From positions 108,931 through 172,930 of the forward strand of contig MTOH01000018.1 in assembly GCA_002011615.1 (NCBI GenBank): 64,000 nucleotides of DNA, in the 5' to 3' direction. The notes under the pieces are model-generated. The model was given only the letters and a program-made list of their open reading frames with translations. It was not told the origin of the DNA and did no database searches. Of this stretch, positions 34,303-43,956 are shown piece by piece. Both the position numbers and the translations under genes were made by a program. The DNA is from Candidatus Hydrothermus pacificus (GTDB taxonomy: Bacteria > Hydrothermota > Hydrothermia > Hydrothermales > Hydrothermaceae). Within the stretch, counting starts at the first letter, position 1, and each line of letters begins with the position of its first letter.

Positions 34303-36398
34303 CCTTTAAAGCATCCAATAATATTTTTGCCCTGTTCCAGCTCAAGTAAATATTCCCCTGGCTTTAATTCGGGTAACCTTATTTCTCTTTCAAAACTTTC
34401 TCCCTTTAAAAGAAAAGGATGGTTTTCAGGGTTTATAGAAATATCCCGGGTGTAAATAAGTTTTCCTCTGTCCAGGTATCTAATGCGTATCTTATTCACA
34501 TAGAGTAATATACATGGGCTTTCCTCATCATACACGAAAATCAGTTTACCACTCTTTTTATCTTTCATTTTAAAATACACACTAAACTTATAATCTTTTA
34601 TATAAGTTCTTTCAGGGTCAAACTTTTCATTTCTCACAACAATCTCATAAACAACTGATATATCATCCTCAAACACCTTTACCAGTTCCTGGTTGTATTC
34701 ATTCTCAATTATAGAAACAATATTTTCAAGCATGTTCTTATGAAATACATGGAGATTCTCTTTATAAACATCTTTATGGATTATTAAATATTTTATATTT
34801 ATTGCTTTTGCAAGTTCAATCTGTCTTTTTAAATCAAGAGCCTTGGCACGATTATAAAGCGGTGCTATGTATCCACTGTATCCGTTAAACAATTTTTTGT
34901 TATGATAGGCTGAAAAATAGGTGTAAAAAAAGCCTTTATCCTGACCATAGGGAACATCCCACCACCTTGCTTCCTCTAAGGGCAGTTCCATTATTGCAAA
35001 TTTTTCTTTTTTCTCACCAAGCCATTTATAAACTTCTGGAATTCCACCTTTATAAGGCATCTCAGAAACACGCACATAATAGGGAACAAACTCTATAAGA
35101 ATTAATATTTCTAAGATAATCAGAGTCTTTTTTCTGAAATATAAAGAATAAAAATGGGAGAGTAAAACCGCAGAGGAAAATAAAAACATTATAAAAAACC
35201 TGGAGGGAACTCTCAATCCCTCAAAACCTGGAAAAAAGTAATAAAATAAATAGTAAACTGGATTTGGAAGATATTTTATTCTAAAAAATAAAGGACCTGC
35301 AAGCAATATAAAACTCAAGAGCAAAATCACAAGATATAATACGGAGAAATCCGGGGGTGTTATTTTTATCTTTTCTAAATGAGGTAAATATAAAGTTTTT
35401 GAATTAGAAACCTCTTTTTTAAGTTTAAACAATATAACATTTTTCTTTATGATAAAAAAGCAAATAAATATAATTGACAGAACAGGAATAATTCCCATAT
35501 AAAGGGTATTCTCCCATGCAAGCGGAGGATTTATAAACTTCGTCAAAATTTTGCCTGTAAGGGTAAAGGGATAGGCTGTTAAAAAAGCCCTTACATCAGG
35601 AGAATAGCGAATACACTCTCTTATGGACCTTTTAAATCCATAAAGTTCTTCTACTGTAAGATAATGATAATAAACAGGGATAAGAATTGCTCCTGAGACA
35701 ATTATGAAAATTAAAAAACCTGTTAAATATTTTTTAATAAAATACTTATCTCTCAGAATATAAAACAGGAAAATAACAGGAATAAAAGGTGAGATTATAA
35801 CCATATAATTTGCACAACCGAGTGAATGCATGATGAAAAACAATGACGAGAGCAAGGCAAATCGGTATTTTTTCTCCTCAAAAAATCTATGGAGAAATAA
35901 AAATATAAGAGGAAGCCACATGGTGGTCAAAATATGAAGATGACCTGAATGAGAAAATTTAAAAGGTGCAAAGGAAAATATTGTCCCTGCTATAAGGGAT
36001 GCAAAAAAGTTTTTTGTAAAGTGGTAGCAGAGCAAATACATAAAAAAACCTGAAAGCACAAAATTGGCAATAACAAATATGTTGTAGGAAACAACAATGT
36101 TTTTTAAAACGAGATAAACTGGCAATAAAGATATGGAAGAAGATATAAGGTTTTCAGAGAATGCAAGGGTCAATTTACAGGGATAGAATATGTTTGCATC
36201 AAAAAAATTCTTAAAATTGAAAGTTAAAATTCTATCTATGTTGTGTTTTAAAATATAAAGATTTAAAAGAGGGTCTCCTAAATCACCTATGATGTTTTTC
36301 CTCAATGATACTTTAAGAAGACCTTTAAATATATAAAGGGTTAAAAAAAGGAAAAAGTTAAAAGAAATAAAATCTTTAATTATTCTTTTATCTTTCAT
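34293..36398 (-). CDS. large membrane protein, GT-C/YfhO-like
   Basis: This 701-residue protein has about 12 membrane spans over residues 10-440, followed by a soluble C-terminal region of about 260 residues with beta-rich character. The sequence GDLGDPLLNLYILKHN and DANIFYPCKLTLAFSENL in the first periplasmic loop are found in GT-C-fold and YfhO-like sugar transferases, which use polyprenyl-phosphate sugars. The aspartates in this loop could be the catalytic pair. It shares a 4-nt overlap with the ILEI-like gene and forms the end of the 38802-34293 minus-strand run. The transferred sugar is unknown. Confidence 0.65.
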   Translation of the reverse strand: MKDKRIIKDFISFNFFLFLTLYIFKGLLKVSLRKNIIGDLGDPLLNLYILKHNIDRILTFNFKNFFDANIFYPCKLTLAFSENLISSSISLLPVYLVLKNIVVSYNIFVIANFVLSGFFMYLLCYHFTKNFFASLIAGTIFSFAPFKFSHSGHLHILTTMWLPLIFLFLHRFFEEKKYRFALLSSLFFIMHSLGCANYMVIISPFIPVIFLFYILRDKYFIKKYLTGFLIFIIVSGAILIPVYYHYLTVEELYGFKRSIRECIRYSPDVRAFLTAYPFTLTGKILTKFINPPLAWENTLYMGIIPVLSIIFICFFIIKKNVILFKLKKEVSNSKTLYLPHLEKIKITPPDFSVLYLVILLLSFILLAGPLFFRIKYLPNPVYYLFYYFFPGFEGLRVPSRFFIMFLFSSAVLLSHFYSLYFRKKTLIILEILILIEFVPYYVRVSEMPYKGGIPEVYKWLGEKKEKFAIMELPLEEARWWDVPYGQDKGFFYTYFSAYHNKKLFNGYSGYIAPLYNRAKALDLKRQIELAKAINIKYLIIHKDVYKENLHVFHKNMLENIVSIIENEYNQELVKVFEDDISVVYEIVVRNEKFDPERTYIKDYKFSVYFKMKDKKSGKLIFVYDEESPCILLYVNKIRIRYLDRGKLIYTRDISINPENHPFLLKGESFEREIRLPELKPGEYLLELEQGKNIIGCFKGYF

Positions 36399-37033
36399 GG
36401 CTTTATCTTTAAATCAACAAAAAGTATTTTTCTATCTGAAAAGACCTCTTTAACAGGGCTGAAGTTTTTACCCTCTTTTTTTGTAATCATTATATAACTA
36501 CATCCTTCTCTGGCTTTTTTATAATTTCCTGCACCTATTTTTTTAAAAACATGACCCAGATTGATATTCTCTTTATTAAAAATAAAACCTGAAAAACTCA
36601 GAACAATTAAAGAACTATCAGGAATTTCATTTTCTATGTAATGGATAAATTCCAGGTCATCTTCATTCAGGTTAAAACTTTTTACTCTAAAATATGCAGG
36701 ATTCTCATCTGGAATAGAAACAACATATAACCCATTTTCATAATTCTGAATCTTGCATTTTTCTGCTATAAAAATAAAATAGGAATAATAGGGGTCAATT
36801 GCTTTAGACCCAAAAGAGAAGATTTTAAAGTTATAGCCGTTTTCGTCAACAACAAATTTTTTTCTGATTATCTTGTTCTTTATTCTGCATTCTTTTAAAT
36901 AACTTTCCATAGCTTTTTTAAATCTATTTATTGAATTTAATGGATAGGGAGAAAATATAAAATGTATTATAAAAATTAAAAATCCCTGTAAAAATAAAAA
37001 GTTTCTCATAAAATTCATTTTACCCATAAACAA
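36395..37033 (-). CDS. membrane-anchored protein with ILEI/FAM3-like domain (copy 1)
   Basis: The 212-residue product has one hydrophobic N-terminal span (about 10-28) and a soluble domain. The order GLYVVSIPDENPAYFRVKSFNLNEDD...FIHYIENEIPDSSLIVLSFSG...FKKIGAG...GCSYIMITKK matches the ILEI/FAM3 fold: strand, 'FdT' loop, E.....I..LPdgsiVvi..kde, then '.l.slGs....yrdSyvfIg'. The conservation is weaker than in the second copy at 50007. It begins 19 nt inside the upstream GT-C gene (37015), and alternative ATGs lie a few codons on. In the animal enzyme POMGnT1 a related domain binds glycans, so a glycan-binding role beside glycosyltransferases is possible, by inference only. Confidence 0.6.
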   Translation of the reverse strand: MFMGKMNFMRNFLFLQGFLIFIIHFIFSPYPLNSINRFKKAMESYLKECRIKNKIIRKKFVVDENGYNFKIFSFGSKAIDPYYSYFIFIAEKCKIQNYENGLYVVSIPDENPAYFRVKSFNLNEDDLEFIHYIENEIPDSSLIVLSFSGFIFNKENINLGHVFKKIGAGNYKKAREGCSYIMITKKEGKNFSPVKEVFSDRKILFVDLKIKP

Positions 37034-38802
37034 AGGTTTTTATCTTTATAAACCTGTGTGTAATTTTCAATCAAAGTATTAGGTGAGGTTATAATCTTAG
37101 AGTAATTTTTTAAATTCTCTTCTTTCTGAATAGCATTTAAAGAAATTAAAAAGTTGTTCCTTAAAACCAGACCCATGAGATTTCGTGGATTTTCAGAAAG
37201 GGACCAATCTTTTGTCCAAACTCCAATTCTATCATTCTCTTTTAAATAAAAACTTAGTTTAGAATAACTTTCTTTTATCTCTTCAGGTATATAAAAAATT
37301 TCAAAGGTATTATCCTTATAAGAGTTTAAACCTGAATAAGGAGAGAGAATAATTCTGTCATGTATTCCCTGTATTAGAGAAAGGAAAGTAAGCATAATAA
37401 TCAACCCCTTCAAATTCTTTTGCTTTAATCTCTCCCAGATGTATATTGTTCCAATGAAAGCAATAAAAGGCAGGTAAACATGGAATCTTGCCCACCAGCG
37501 ATAAGGGACTGTCAGAAAAATCAGTAATGAGAAAAAAACAATCTTTAGAAAAGTCTTTTCTTTGTTTTTAATAGATAAAAACACGGCAATTATAAATGGA
37601 ATTATCCCAAAGGAAATAAAAAGATGACCAAAACCTCCTCCATGATTGTCTGAAACATAATATTTTATATAGTCATATCCAAATTCCAATAGACGGGGAA
37701 TAATAATAAACGGGTTGTATGTAAAAATGGGCATATTACCGATTGATGAAGGTATATCTATCCCTTTAAATATTTCTATTCCAAAAATCTTTACAATATA
37801 GGGATAAAGAGGGTTCCCTGTTAAAAAGAAATTGTAAATGTAGTAGTGAAAAGAAGTAACCAGACATAAAAAAAGAGAAAGTAAAATTAAACCATATTTT
37901 CTTCTCATTGATAATTTTATTACGCTAAATAAAATAAAAATCCCGAACATCGTCAAAAAGCTCCATTTTGTTCCTGCCCCTATGGACAATGAAATTATTA
38001 AAAATACAATGTTATAGGGAAATTTCAAAAATAAAAGGTTTAAAAAAATCAGGAAAACGCAGGCAACTTCAATATCTACAAAAGCAAATCCTGCAAGATT
38101 TGGAATAATGGGTATTGAAAGACAGGAAAAAATATAAAGAGACTTCTCATTAGGTATATTTAATTTCCTTAAGATAGAATAGGTTGAAAGGGCTCCAAAA
38201 ATCAAAAAGGGAATATGAATTATAAGAATGCCCTTATCTGTACCCATAAACATATAATAATAAGCAAACAAAACTTCTACATTATTAGAGAAATACATAT
38301 TTGGATTTAAATCCAGAAACTCGCGAGGAGGAAAACCTTTTTCAATAACCATTCTTGAAGCAAGGGGTAAATGATATGTATAACTATCCCATCCCTGAGG
38401 GGGATATAAAAATGTAAATCTTGTAATTATAAGAAATTCCAGAAAAATTAAAATAAATAAAATTAAAAGCAAGGGGTCCTTTTTTAGATAGAGAAAAAAC
38501 CTTTTAAATAAATTCCTGAGTTCATAATAAGAGCTTAAAAAACTTTCTTTTGCTTTACCTTTGAAAATACAAAAGAATAATGCTAAAGCTATAATGAGAA
38601 TTGTAACTGTTTTAGATTCATAAATATGAAAATATCCTGAAATCGCTGGAATTCCAAGAATAACTGTTAAATATATTAAAAAACTCAATATCAACCTGTC
38701 AACAGAACTGATTTTATCTTTCCAGAAATAAAAAAACCTGAATATCGAAAAGTAAAGTGCTGAGTTCAGGAGCAGAAAACCGAATAATTTTACGAGAAAC
38801 AT
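37015..38802 (-). CDS. GT-C-fold membrane glycosyltransferase-like protein
   Basis: This 595-residue protein has about 12-14 membrane spans and a short soluble C-terminus of about 110 residues. The loop PPQGWDSYTYHLPLASRMV near residues 132-150 is the hallmark 'D(S/A)xxYHLP' motif of GT-C enzymes related to ArnT and RgtA-D, with the aspartate as candidate catalytic base. Other sugar-binding residues are in MYFSNNVEVLF and TGNPLYPY. Its C-terminal 215 residues are similar to the separate gene at 49261. It probably transfers a sugar from a polyprenyl carrier on the periplasmic side. The start at 38802 lacks a Shine-Dalgarno and follows a TATAAT by 8 nt. Confidence 0.7.
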   Translation of the reverse strand: MFLVKLFGFLLLNSALYFSIFRFFYFWKDKISSVDRLILSFLIYLTVILGIPAISGYFHIYESKTVTILIIALALFFCIFKGKAKESFLSSYYELRNLFKRFFLYLKKDPLLLILFILIFLEFLIITRFTFLYPPQGWDSYTYHLPLASRMVIEKGFPPREFLDLNPNMYFSNNVEVLFAYYYMFMGTDKGILIIHIPFLIFGALSTYSILRKLNIPNEKSLYIFSCLSIPIIPNLAGFAFVDIEVACVFLIFLNLLFLKFPYNIVFLIISLSIGAGTKWSFLTMFGIFILFSVIKLSMRRKYGLILLSLFLCLVTSFHYYIYNFFLTGNPLYPYIVKIFGIEIFKGIDIPSSIGNMPIFTYNPFIIIPRLLEFGYDYIKYYVSDNHGGGFGHLFISFGIIPFIIAVFLSIKNKEKTFLKIVFFSLLIFLTVPYRWWARFHVYLPFIAFIGTIYIWERLKQKNLKGLIIMLTFLSLIQGIHDRIILSPYSGLNSYKDNTFEIFYIPEEIKESYSKLSFYLKENDRIGVWTKDWSLSENPRNLMGLVLRNNFLISLNAIQKEENLKNYSKIITSPNTLIENYTQVYKDKNLCLWVK

Positions 38803-38882
38803 AATATATTATTATAAAGAATTGAATTTAAAATAAGAAATTGACTTTTTCCATTGAAATGGATTATTTTTAATTTCTCTAA

Positions 38883-40418
38883 ATGAAAGAAAGCCAGAAC
38901 TTAGAAAAATACCTTGAAAAATACATAGAAAATCTTTTTCAGGGTTCTATCCTGAATTTTACAGGTGAGGTGGCAAAAAGACTTGGTGGATATATATACC
39001 AGGTTGCAATAGTGAGGCTTCTTGGAACATTCATATACGGAATATATACCCTTTCGTACACTCTTATAAATGTTGTTTTAAGAATCTCTCAGCTCGGGCT
39101 TGATAGAGGTGGCATAAGATACATTGCAATCTTAAAGGAAGAAAAAAAATTCGACCTGATAAAAAAACTTGTAATTTTCCTGCTTTTACTATCAATCAGT
39201 TCAGGTCTTTTATGGGGATTAATAACCTTTTTATCCTCTTCATTCCTGGCTAATATTTACAAAAAACCCGCGCTTAAAAATGGATTGATTTATTTCAGTA
39301 TTGTACTTCCCTTTTACACGTCTTTGCTTGTTATGGCCTACAGCTCAAGAGGATTTAACAAAATGCAATATTATGTTGTAACAGAAAACTTTATGCGTCC
39401 TTTTTTACAGTTCTTATTCCTGTTTATACTATTTTACTGGTTTGGAAAAACAATACCCACTGCAATCTTGCCATGGGCATTTTCGTCTTTTCTTGCACTG
39501 ATTACAATAGTTTTATTTTTTAAAAAAGAACTAAAGAATAAAAGAAATGGACCATCAAATGGTTTTGGATACAGAGAAGTTATTACCTTTTCCCTGCCGG
39601 TCACATTGATATCAATCCTGTATTTTATTTTTGCATGGACAGACCTGATAATACTCGGATTTTTTAGACCCGCAGAAAAAATCGGGATTTATAACGGAGT
39701 TGCAAGAACCGCGGAGATGACAAATTTGTTCTTGCTTTCAATAAATGAGGTTTTTTCACCCCTTGTTTCTCAGTTAAGTCATAAAAAGGATTTTAATTCA
39801 CTTAAAAGAATTTTCAGGGTGATAATAAGGTGGTCTCTTTACTTTTCCTTACCCCTTTATATATTTTTCATATTTTCAGGTAAATATTTTTTAGGTTCTG
39901 TATTTGGAAAAGAATTTATAACAGGCTATATTCCCATGGTGATACTGCTGTCAGGTCTTATATTTCAGAACATAACCGGTCCTGTGGCAATGACCCTTAC
40001 AATGAGTGGGTATCAAAAGGAGTGGGCATTTATAAATTTTATAGGTCTATTTATAAATATCTCCCTTGCTCTTTTATTTATACCAAAACTGGGAATACTT
40101 GGAGCCTCTGTTTCCACCTGCTTATCACTGGTTATCCTGAGAAGCATTGGAATAATAGGAGTTAAAAAATTCTTAAAATTTAAAACCCATGATATAAAAG
40201 TTATAAAACCCTTATTACAAGGCACAATAACCCTGTTAATTATAGGAGCCTTAAATTTATTCCTTTTGGTAAGGACTCCTTTAAATCCTTTAATAAAAAT
40301 TCTTGTAAATTTCTCTCTTTCTTATTTGATATACTTTTTGCTATTTATCTTTATAAAACCTGAAAATGAGGAAATATTTTTATTAAACAAACTAAAAGGT
40401 TTTCTCAAAAAAAATTAG
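38883..40418 (+). CDS. Wzx-type polysaccharide flippase (copy 1)
   Basis: This 511-residue MATE/MOP-superfamily protein has about 14 membrane spans. Indicators are the amphipathic N-terminus, the KRLGGYIYQVAIVRLLGTFIYGIYTL first helix with 'lG...yGiyt', repeated hydrophobic pairs, and the C-terminal LALLFIPKLGILGASVSTCLS ('P.yGi.Gaa.at..s') motif. Such flippases move lipid-linked repeat units across the inner membrane. There is no good Shine-Dalgarno. A TTGACT (38841) sits at promoter distance. The gene overlaps the convergent GT gene by 27 nt. Confidence 0.85.
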   Translation: MKESQNLEKYLEKYIENLFQGSILNFTGEVAKRLGGYIYQVAIVRLLGTFIYGIYTLSYTLINVVLRISQLGLDRGGIRYIAILKEEKKFDLIKKLVIFLLLLSISSGLLWGLITFLSSSFLANIYKKPALKNGLIYFSIVLPFYTSLLVMAYSSRGFNKMQYYVVTENFMRPFLQFLFLFILFYWFGKTIPTAILPWAFSSFLALITIVLFFKKELKNKRNGPSNGFGYREVITFSLPVTLISILYFIFAWTDLIILGFFRPAEKIGIYNGVARTAEMTNLFLLSINEVFSPLVSQLSHKKDFNSLKRIFRVIIRWSLYFSLPLYIFFIFSGKYFLGSVFGKEFITGYIPMVILLSGLIFQNITGPVAMTLTMSGYQKEWAFINFIGLFINISLALLFIPKLGILGASVSTCLSLVILRSIGIIGVKKFLKFKTHDIKVIKPLLQGTITLLIIGALNLFLLVRTPLNPLIKILVNFSLSYLIYFLLFIFIKPENEEIFLLNKLKGFLKKN

Positions 40419-41375
40419 TCTTTCTTTTAAATCTTTTATTTCCTTTTCCCACATCCTGATATAAGATTTTTTAAATTCTCTCATTTTTTTCAAATACCAT
40501 TCATAATTTTTCAAGAGTTTCTCAATCCCCTTTCTTATTGAGTCTGGTTCATTATCAACATAAATTGCATTTTCTTTAAAGAACTCTCTTAGTGTTTTTT
40601 TATTACTCACTATCAAGGGTTTTTCAAAACTCACTGCCTCAAAACCAGCAAACAAAAGGGTATAATCCCAGTTTGTAAGAGCTATTATCCCCTTGGAACT
40701 TTTTAAAAGAGAATAAAATTGCTCCTGGGGCAAAAAACCTGTGAATTTAACATTTTCTGGAATATTCAAAAAAACTTTTTTTAAAGCCCCTGTAATAAAA
40801 AAATCTATATCAGGATAAAAAACTGCACCTTTAATAACTTCTTTTATGGGCTCATCAGTATCGCCTGAACATGGAAAAACAAAATAATCTTTTTTATTTT
40901 GAAATTTCTGTATATCTTTAATATTTAATGGCGGGTCGTGAACAACAATTACCTTTTTTCCCCCCTTGCAGGGCAATTTCTCATATATGGTTTTTTCATG
41001 AATTATTATCAAATTGGACTTTTTCAAAATAAAATATGTAAGGGTTTTTAAAAATGCCCATTTCCTGGAAACTAAAGGACCTGAGTGAAGGTCTATAATA
41101 AGAGGTTTTTTAAAAATAATTTTATATAAAAGAGAGGTTAAACCTATGATGGGTTGAACCATCTCAACAATAATTATATCAGGTTTTATCTTCATTAAAT
41201 AAAAAAGGGTAACAATTATTTGGACAGGAAATTTTAAAGGAGCAAGAAAAATTTTTCTTGTAAATAAAGGAAACCTGAAAATCTCAAATCCAATACATTT
41301 TGCCAGAAACTTTGTTCTTGAAGACCCTTTTGATTCAGGAATCCATGAAACAAATAATTTTTTAATTTTGTTCAT
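40392..41375 (-). CDS. GT4-like glycosyltransferase
   Basis: This 327-residue protein has a GT-B pattern: KKLFVSWIPESKGSSRT at the start, KPLIIDLHSGPLVSRKW, KVIVVHDPPLN, FTGFLPQEQFYSLLKSSKGIIALTNWDYTLLFAGFEAVSFEKPLIVS and a C-terminal amphipathic helix. The donor-binding glutamate would be in GFEAVSF. It is shorter than average GT4 enzymes (360-400). The 3' end overlaps the flippase by 27 nt, tail to tail. Start and end are well placed, but substrate cannot be read from sequence. Confidence 0.75.
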   Translation of the reverse strand: MNKIKKLFVSWIPESKGSSRTKFLAKCIGFEIFRFPLFTRKIFLAPLKFPVQIIVTLFYLMKIKPDIIIVEMVQPIIGLTSLLYKIIFKKPLIIDLHSGPLVSRKWAFLKTLTYFILKKSNLIIIHEKTIYEKLPCKGGKKVIVVHDPPLNIKDIQKFQNKKDYFVFPCSGDTDEPIKEVIKGAVFYPDIDFFITGALKKVFLNIPENVKFTGFLPQEQFYSLLKSSKGIIALTNWDYTLLFAGFEAVSFEKPLIVSNKKTLREFFKENAIYVDNEPDSIRKGIEKLLKNYEWYLKKMREFKKSYIRMWEKEIKDLKERLIFFEKTF

Positions 41376-41416
41376 ATTGAATTATAATTATAGTATAAAA
41401 AAGCAGGGTTTTGAAA

Positions 41417-42538
41417 ATGAGAATAGGAATAAGCGGTTTATCACTTCATGGATACTCAAAAAGAGGAGGATTCTGGGAATACTTTAAAACCCTTTTAAAA
41501 ATAATAGAGAAAGTGGTTCAAAGAGAAAAAATATTTATATTTGTTCAAAAGGAGCTGGAAAAAGATTTTAAGGAAATAAATAAGAAGAATTTCCATTTCA
41601 TAGAGGTAAAAATTCCTGAAAAAGGTTCTCATTATACAGAATTCATTTTTTTACCTTATTATTTAAAAAAATATAAAATAGAACTATTACATTTTCCCAC
41701 ATTTGCAGTTCCCTTATTTTTAAAAACTCCCTATATTGTTACCGTCCATGACCTTGCATTTTTAAAATTTGAAAAAAATTTGAAAAGGAGGGATGTCTTT
41801 TACTGGAAATATGTTTTTAAATTGTCGGTGAAAAGAGCAAAAATGATTATAAGTGATTCTCATAATACAAAAGAGGATTTAAATCATTACTGGAAAATCC
41901 CCTTACAAAGGATAAAGGTAATACCTCCATTTTCTTCTTTACTTTTTTCAAAATCTCCCTTGATAAAAGACGAAATAGTTCGGAAATATGGAATAAAAAA
42001 ACCCTATTATCTTTTTATAGGAACCTTAGAACCGAGAAAAAATTTAAAAAGGGTGATAGATGCCTTTTTAAAACTTTCCCGGGAAATTGAAGAAGTTGTT
42101 CTTTTAATAATAGGGCAGAAGGGATGGGAGGGGTCAGAACTGTTCAGAAAGATTGAAGAGAATAAACAAAGAATAATCTGGCTTAATAATATTACTTCAG
42201 AGGAACTTCCTTCATTTTATAAAAATGCCATAGCACTTTTATACCCCTCACTTTATGAAGGCTTTGGATTACCCATTTTAGAAGCATATAAGTTTAAAGT
42301 ACCGGTAATAACTTCCAATGTTTCTTCCTTGCCCGAGGTTGCGGGAAAAGGAGCAATTTTTGTAAATCCCGAAGATGAGGGGGAAATTAAAAGAGCCATG
42401 TTAGAGATTTATCATAACAAAGATTTGAGAAATCGTTTATTGAAAGCACAGGAAAGGGAAATAAAAAAATATGACTATAAAAAAATAGGGGAAGAAATTC
42501 TTTCAATCTATGAGGAAGTTTTTTTAAACTCTCTATAA
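41417..42538 (+). CDS. GT4-family glycosyltransferase (mannosyltransferase-like)
   Basis: This 373-residue protein runs from ATG 41417 (MRIGISGLSLHGYSKRGGFWEY); an in-frame TTG lies two codons earlier. The donor half has YLFIGTLEPRKNLKRVIDAF, LLIIGQKGWEG, ALLYPSLYEGFGLPILEAYKFKVPVITSNVSSLPEVAG and the E-x7-E signature (EGFGLPILE). These are the standard marks of WbaZ/mannosyltransferase-type GT4 proteins, as is the HFPTFAVPLFLKTPYIVTVHDLAF acceptor side. It is similar in design to the gene at 50633. The end overlaps the convergent O-antigen ligase by 31 nt. Confidence 0.9.
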   Translation: MRIGISGLSLHGYSKRGGFWEYFKTLLKIIEKVVQREKIFIFVQKELEKDFKEINKKNFHFIEVKIPEKGSHYTEFIFLPYYLKKYKIELLHFPTFAVPLFLKTPYIVTVHDLAFLKFEKNLKRRDVFYWKYVFKLSVKRAKMIISDSHNTKEDLNHYWKIPLQRIKVIPPFSSLLFSKSPLIKDEIVRKYGIKKPYYLFIGTLEPRKNLKRVIDAFLKLSREIEEVVLLIIGQKGWEGSELFRKIEENKQRIIWLNNITSEELPSFYKNAIALLYPSLYEGFGLPILEAYKFKVPVITSNVSSLPEVAGKGAIFVNPEDEGEIKRAMLEIYHNKDLRNRLLKAQEREIKKYDYKKIGEEILSIYEEVFLNSL

Positions 42539-43956
42539 ATAAATGCGGAAAGGGTTATCAAGATAAAAAGGACTTTCATCTCTTCGTTGTGATTAATGGT
42601 TGTCCAGGAACTATCAAGGAAATTGTGGCTTAAAAAGGTAACCCAGGAACCAACAAGTCCCATTACCATCCAGGAATAACCCTTATCTTCTTTAATCTTC
42701 ACACAGGCAAACAGAGATTTCAAAACATACCCTATAAACATGAAAAAGGTAATAAACCCTAAAATCCCTGTTTCGAGTAAAAGCTGAATATACAGGTTAT
42801 GGGGAATTAAAACCAGAAATGCATAGGGCATATATATAAACTGGCTTATCCCTACACCAAGAACAGGGTTTTCAAAAAATGTTTTTAATGAATTTTTCCA
42901 GTAATGGAGTCTTACCTGAAAACTTAAATCTTTATAGGGGCTGAATATTGATACCACTCTCTCATACACATTTTCAAATAAAAATTTTGATATAATAACT
43001 GCAATCAGAATAAAGATAAAAACAACAAACCCGTATCTCAGAAAAATTCTCAACCTCTTTATCTTCCAGGAATACACAAAAATTACGGCTAAAACTCCCA
43101 AAAATGCAGAGATAAGACTGTTTCTTGAATAGGTAAAGAAAAGGGCGCCGAGTAAAAATATAAAAAATGAGAAATACAAAAACTTTACCAAAATCCTTCT
43201 TTTTTTTAAATAGTCGCTGAAATAAAAGGATGCATATACCGGTATTGTGAGCGCGATTATTCCTCCGAGTGAATTTCCATGCACAAATACTCCTCTTATT
43301 CTCCTCATCTCCATAGTATAAATCTCCATAAATCCCTTCCCGAATAAAGGAATATAACCGATAACCAGCTGGAAGACACCTATGATTATATTAAAACTCA
43401 AAAACACCAAATATGCCCATAAAAACATCCTTAAATTGGATTCCCTTTTTTCCAGATTATCAAGCAAAAACCTGTAAATAATATAACCATTAAAGAACAT
43501 CAAAATATGGAATAGGGAAAAGAATTTGTCAAAGGAAGGTATAAGGGATAAAAATAGTGAGCCAAAAAATAAACCAAAAAATCTGAAATAAGGGTCCTTT
43601 GTACAACTCTTAGAGGAGATGTATTGTATCAGAATATAAAATAAGAGGGCAAAGGCAATAAAATCGGTTATATGGAGAAAAAGGGGGGTAGAAGGAGGAG
43701 TTCTCTTTATCAAAAATTTATGGATAAACACATATCTTATGCCTGTACAGAGAAATATAGGGAAAAAAATTGCAAGATATTCAAAGGGTCTTCTCGTAAG
43801 CAATAAAAAGGGAATAATTACCAGACTCAGCAAAATTTTGAAAAAACTCTTTAAATGGAATGCCCCTTGAATATAATATAGTAAAATAATAAATAAAAAT
43901 ACAAAAAAAAGTAAAACCTGAAAAATTATATAATCCCTTTTCAATTCCAGATTCAA
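42508..43956 (-). CDS. O-antigen ligase/polymerase family protein (copy 1)
   Basis: This 482-residue protein has about 12 membrane spans and the large periplasmic Wzy_C-type loop. Marks are IRGVFVHGNSLGGIIALTIP, FFTYSRNSLISAFLG, HYWKNSLKTFFENPVLGVGISQF and PHNLYIQLLLETGILG (the 'HN.yl.ll.e.GilG' motif). It polymerises or attaches undecaprenyl-linked glycan on the outer face of the inner membrane. Waal and Wzy cannot be told apart by eye. It overlaps the phosphoglycosyltransferase gene by 4 nt, an operon with initiation and ligation enzymes together. Confidence 0.87.
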   Translation of the reverse strand: MNLELKRDYIIFQVLLFFVFLFIILLYYIQGAFHLKSFFKILLSLVIIPFLLLTRRPFEYLAIFFPIFLCTGIRYVFIHKFLIKRTPPSTPLFLHITDFIAFALLFYILIQYISSKSCTKDPYFRFFGLFFGSLFLSLIPSFDKFFSLFHILMFFNGYIIYRFLLDNLEKRESNLRMFLWAYLVFLSFNIIIGVFQLVIGYIPLFGKGFMEIYTMEMRRIRGVFVHGNSLGGIIALTIPVYASFYFSDYLKKRRILVKFLYFSFFIFLLGALFFTYSRNSLISAFLGVLAVIFVYSWKIKRLRIFLRYGFVVFIFILIAVIISKFLFENVYERVVSIFSPYKDLSFQVRLHYWKNSLKTFFENPVLGVGISQFIYMPYAFLVLIPHNLYIQLLLETGILGFITFFMFIGYVLKSLFACVKIKEDKGYSWMVMGLVGSWVTFLSHNFLDSSWTTINHNEEMKVLFILITLSAFIYREFKKTSS

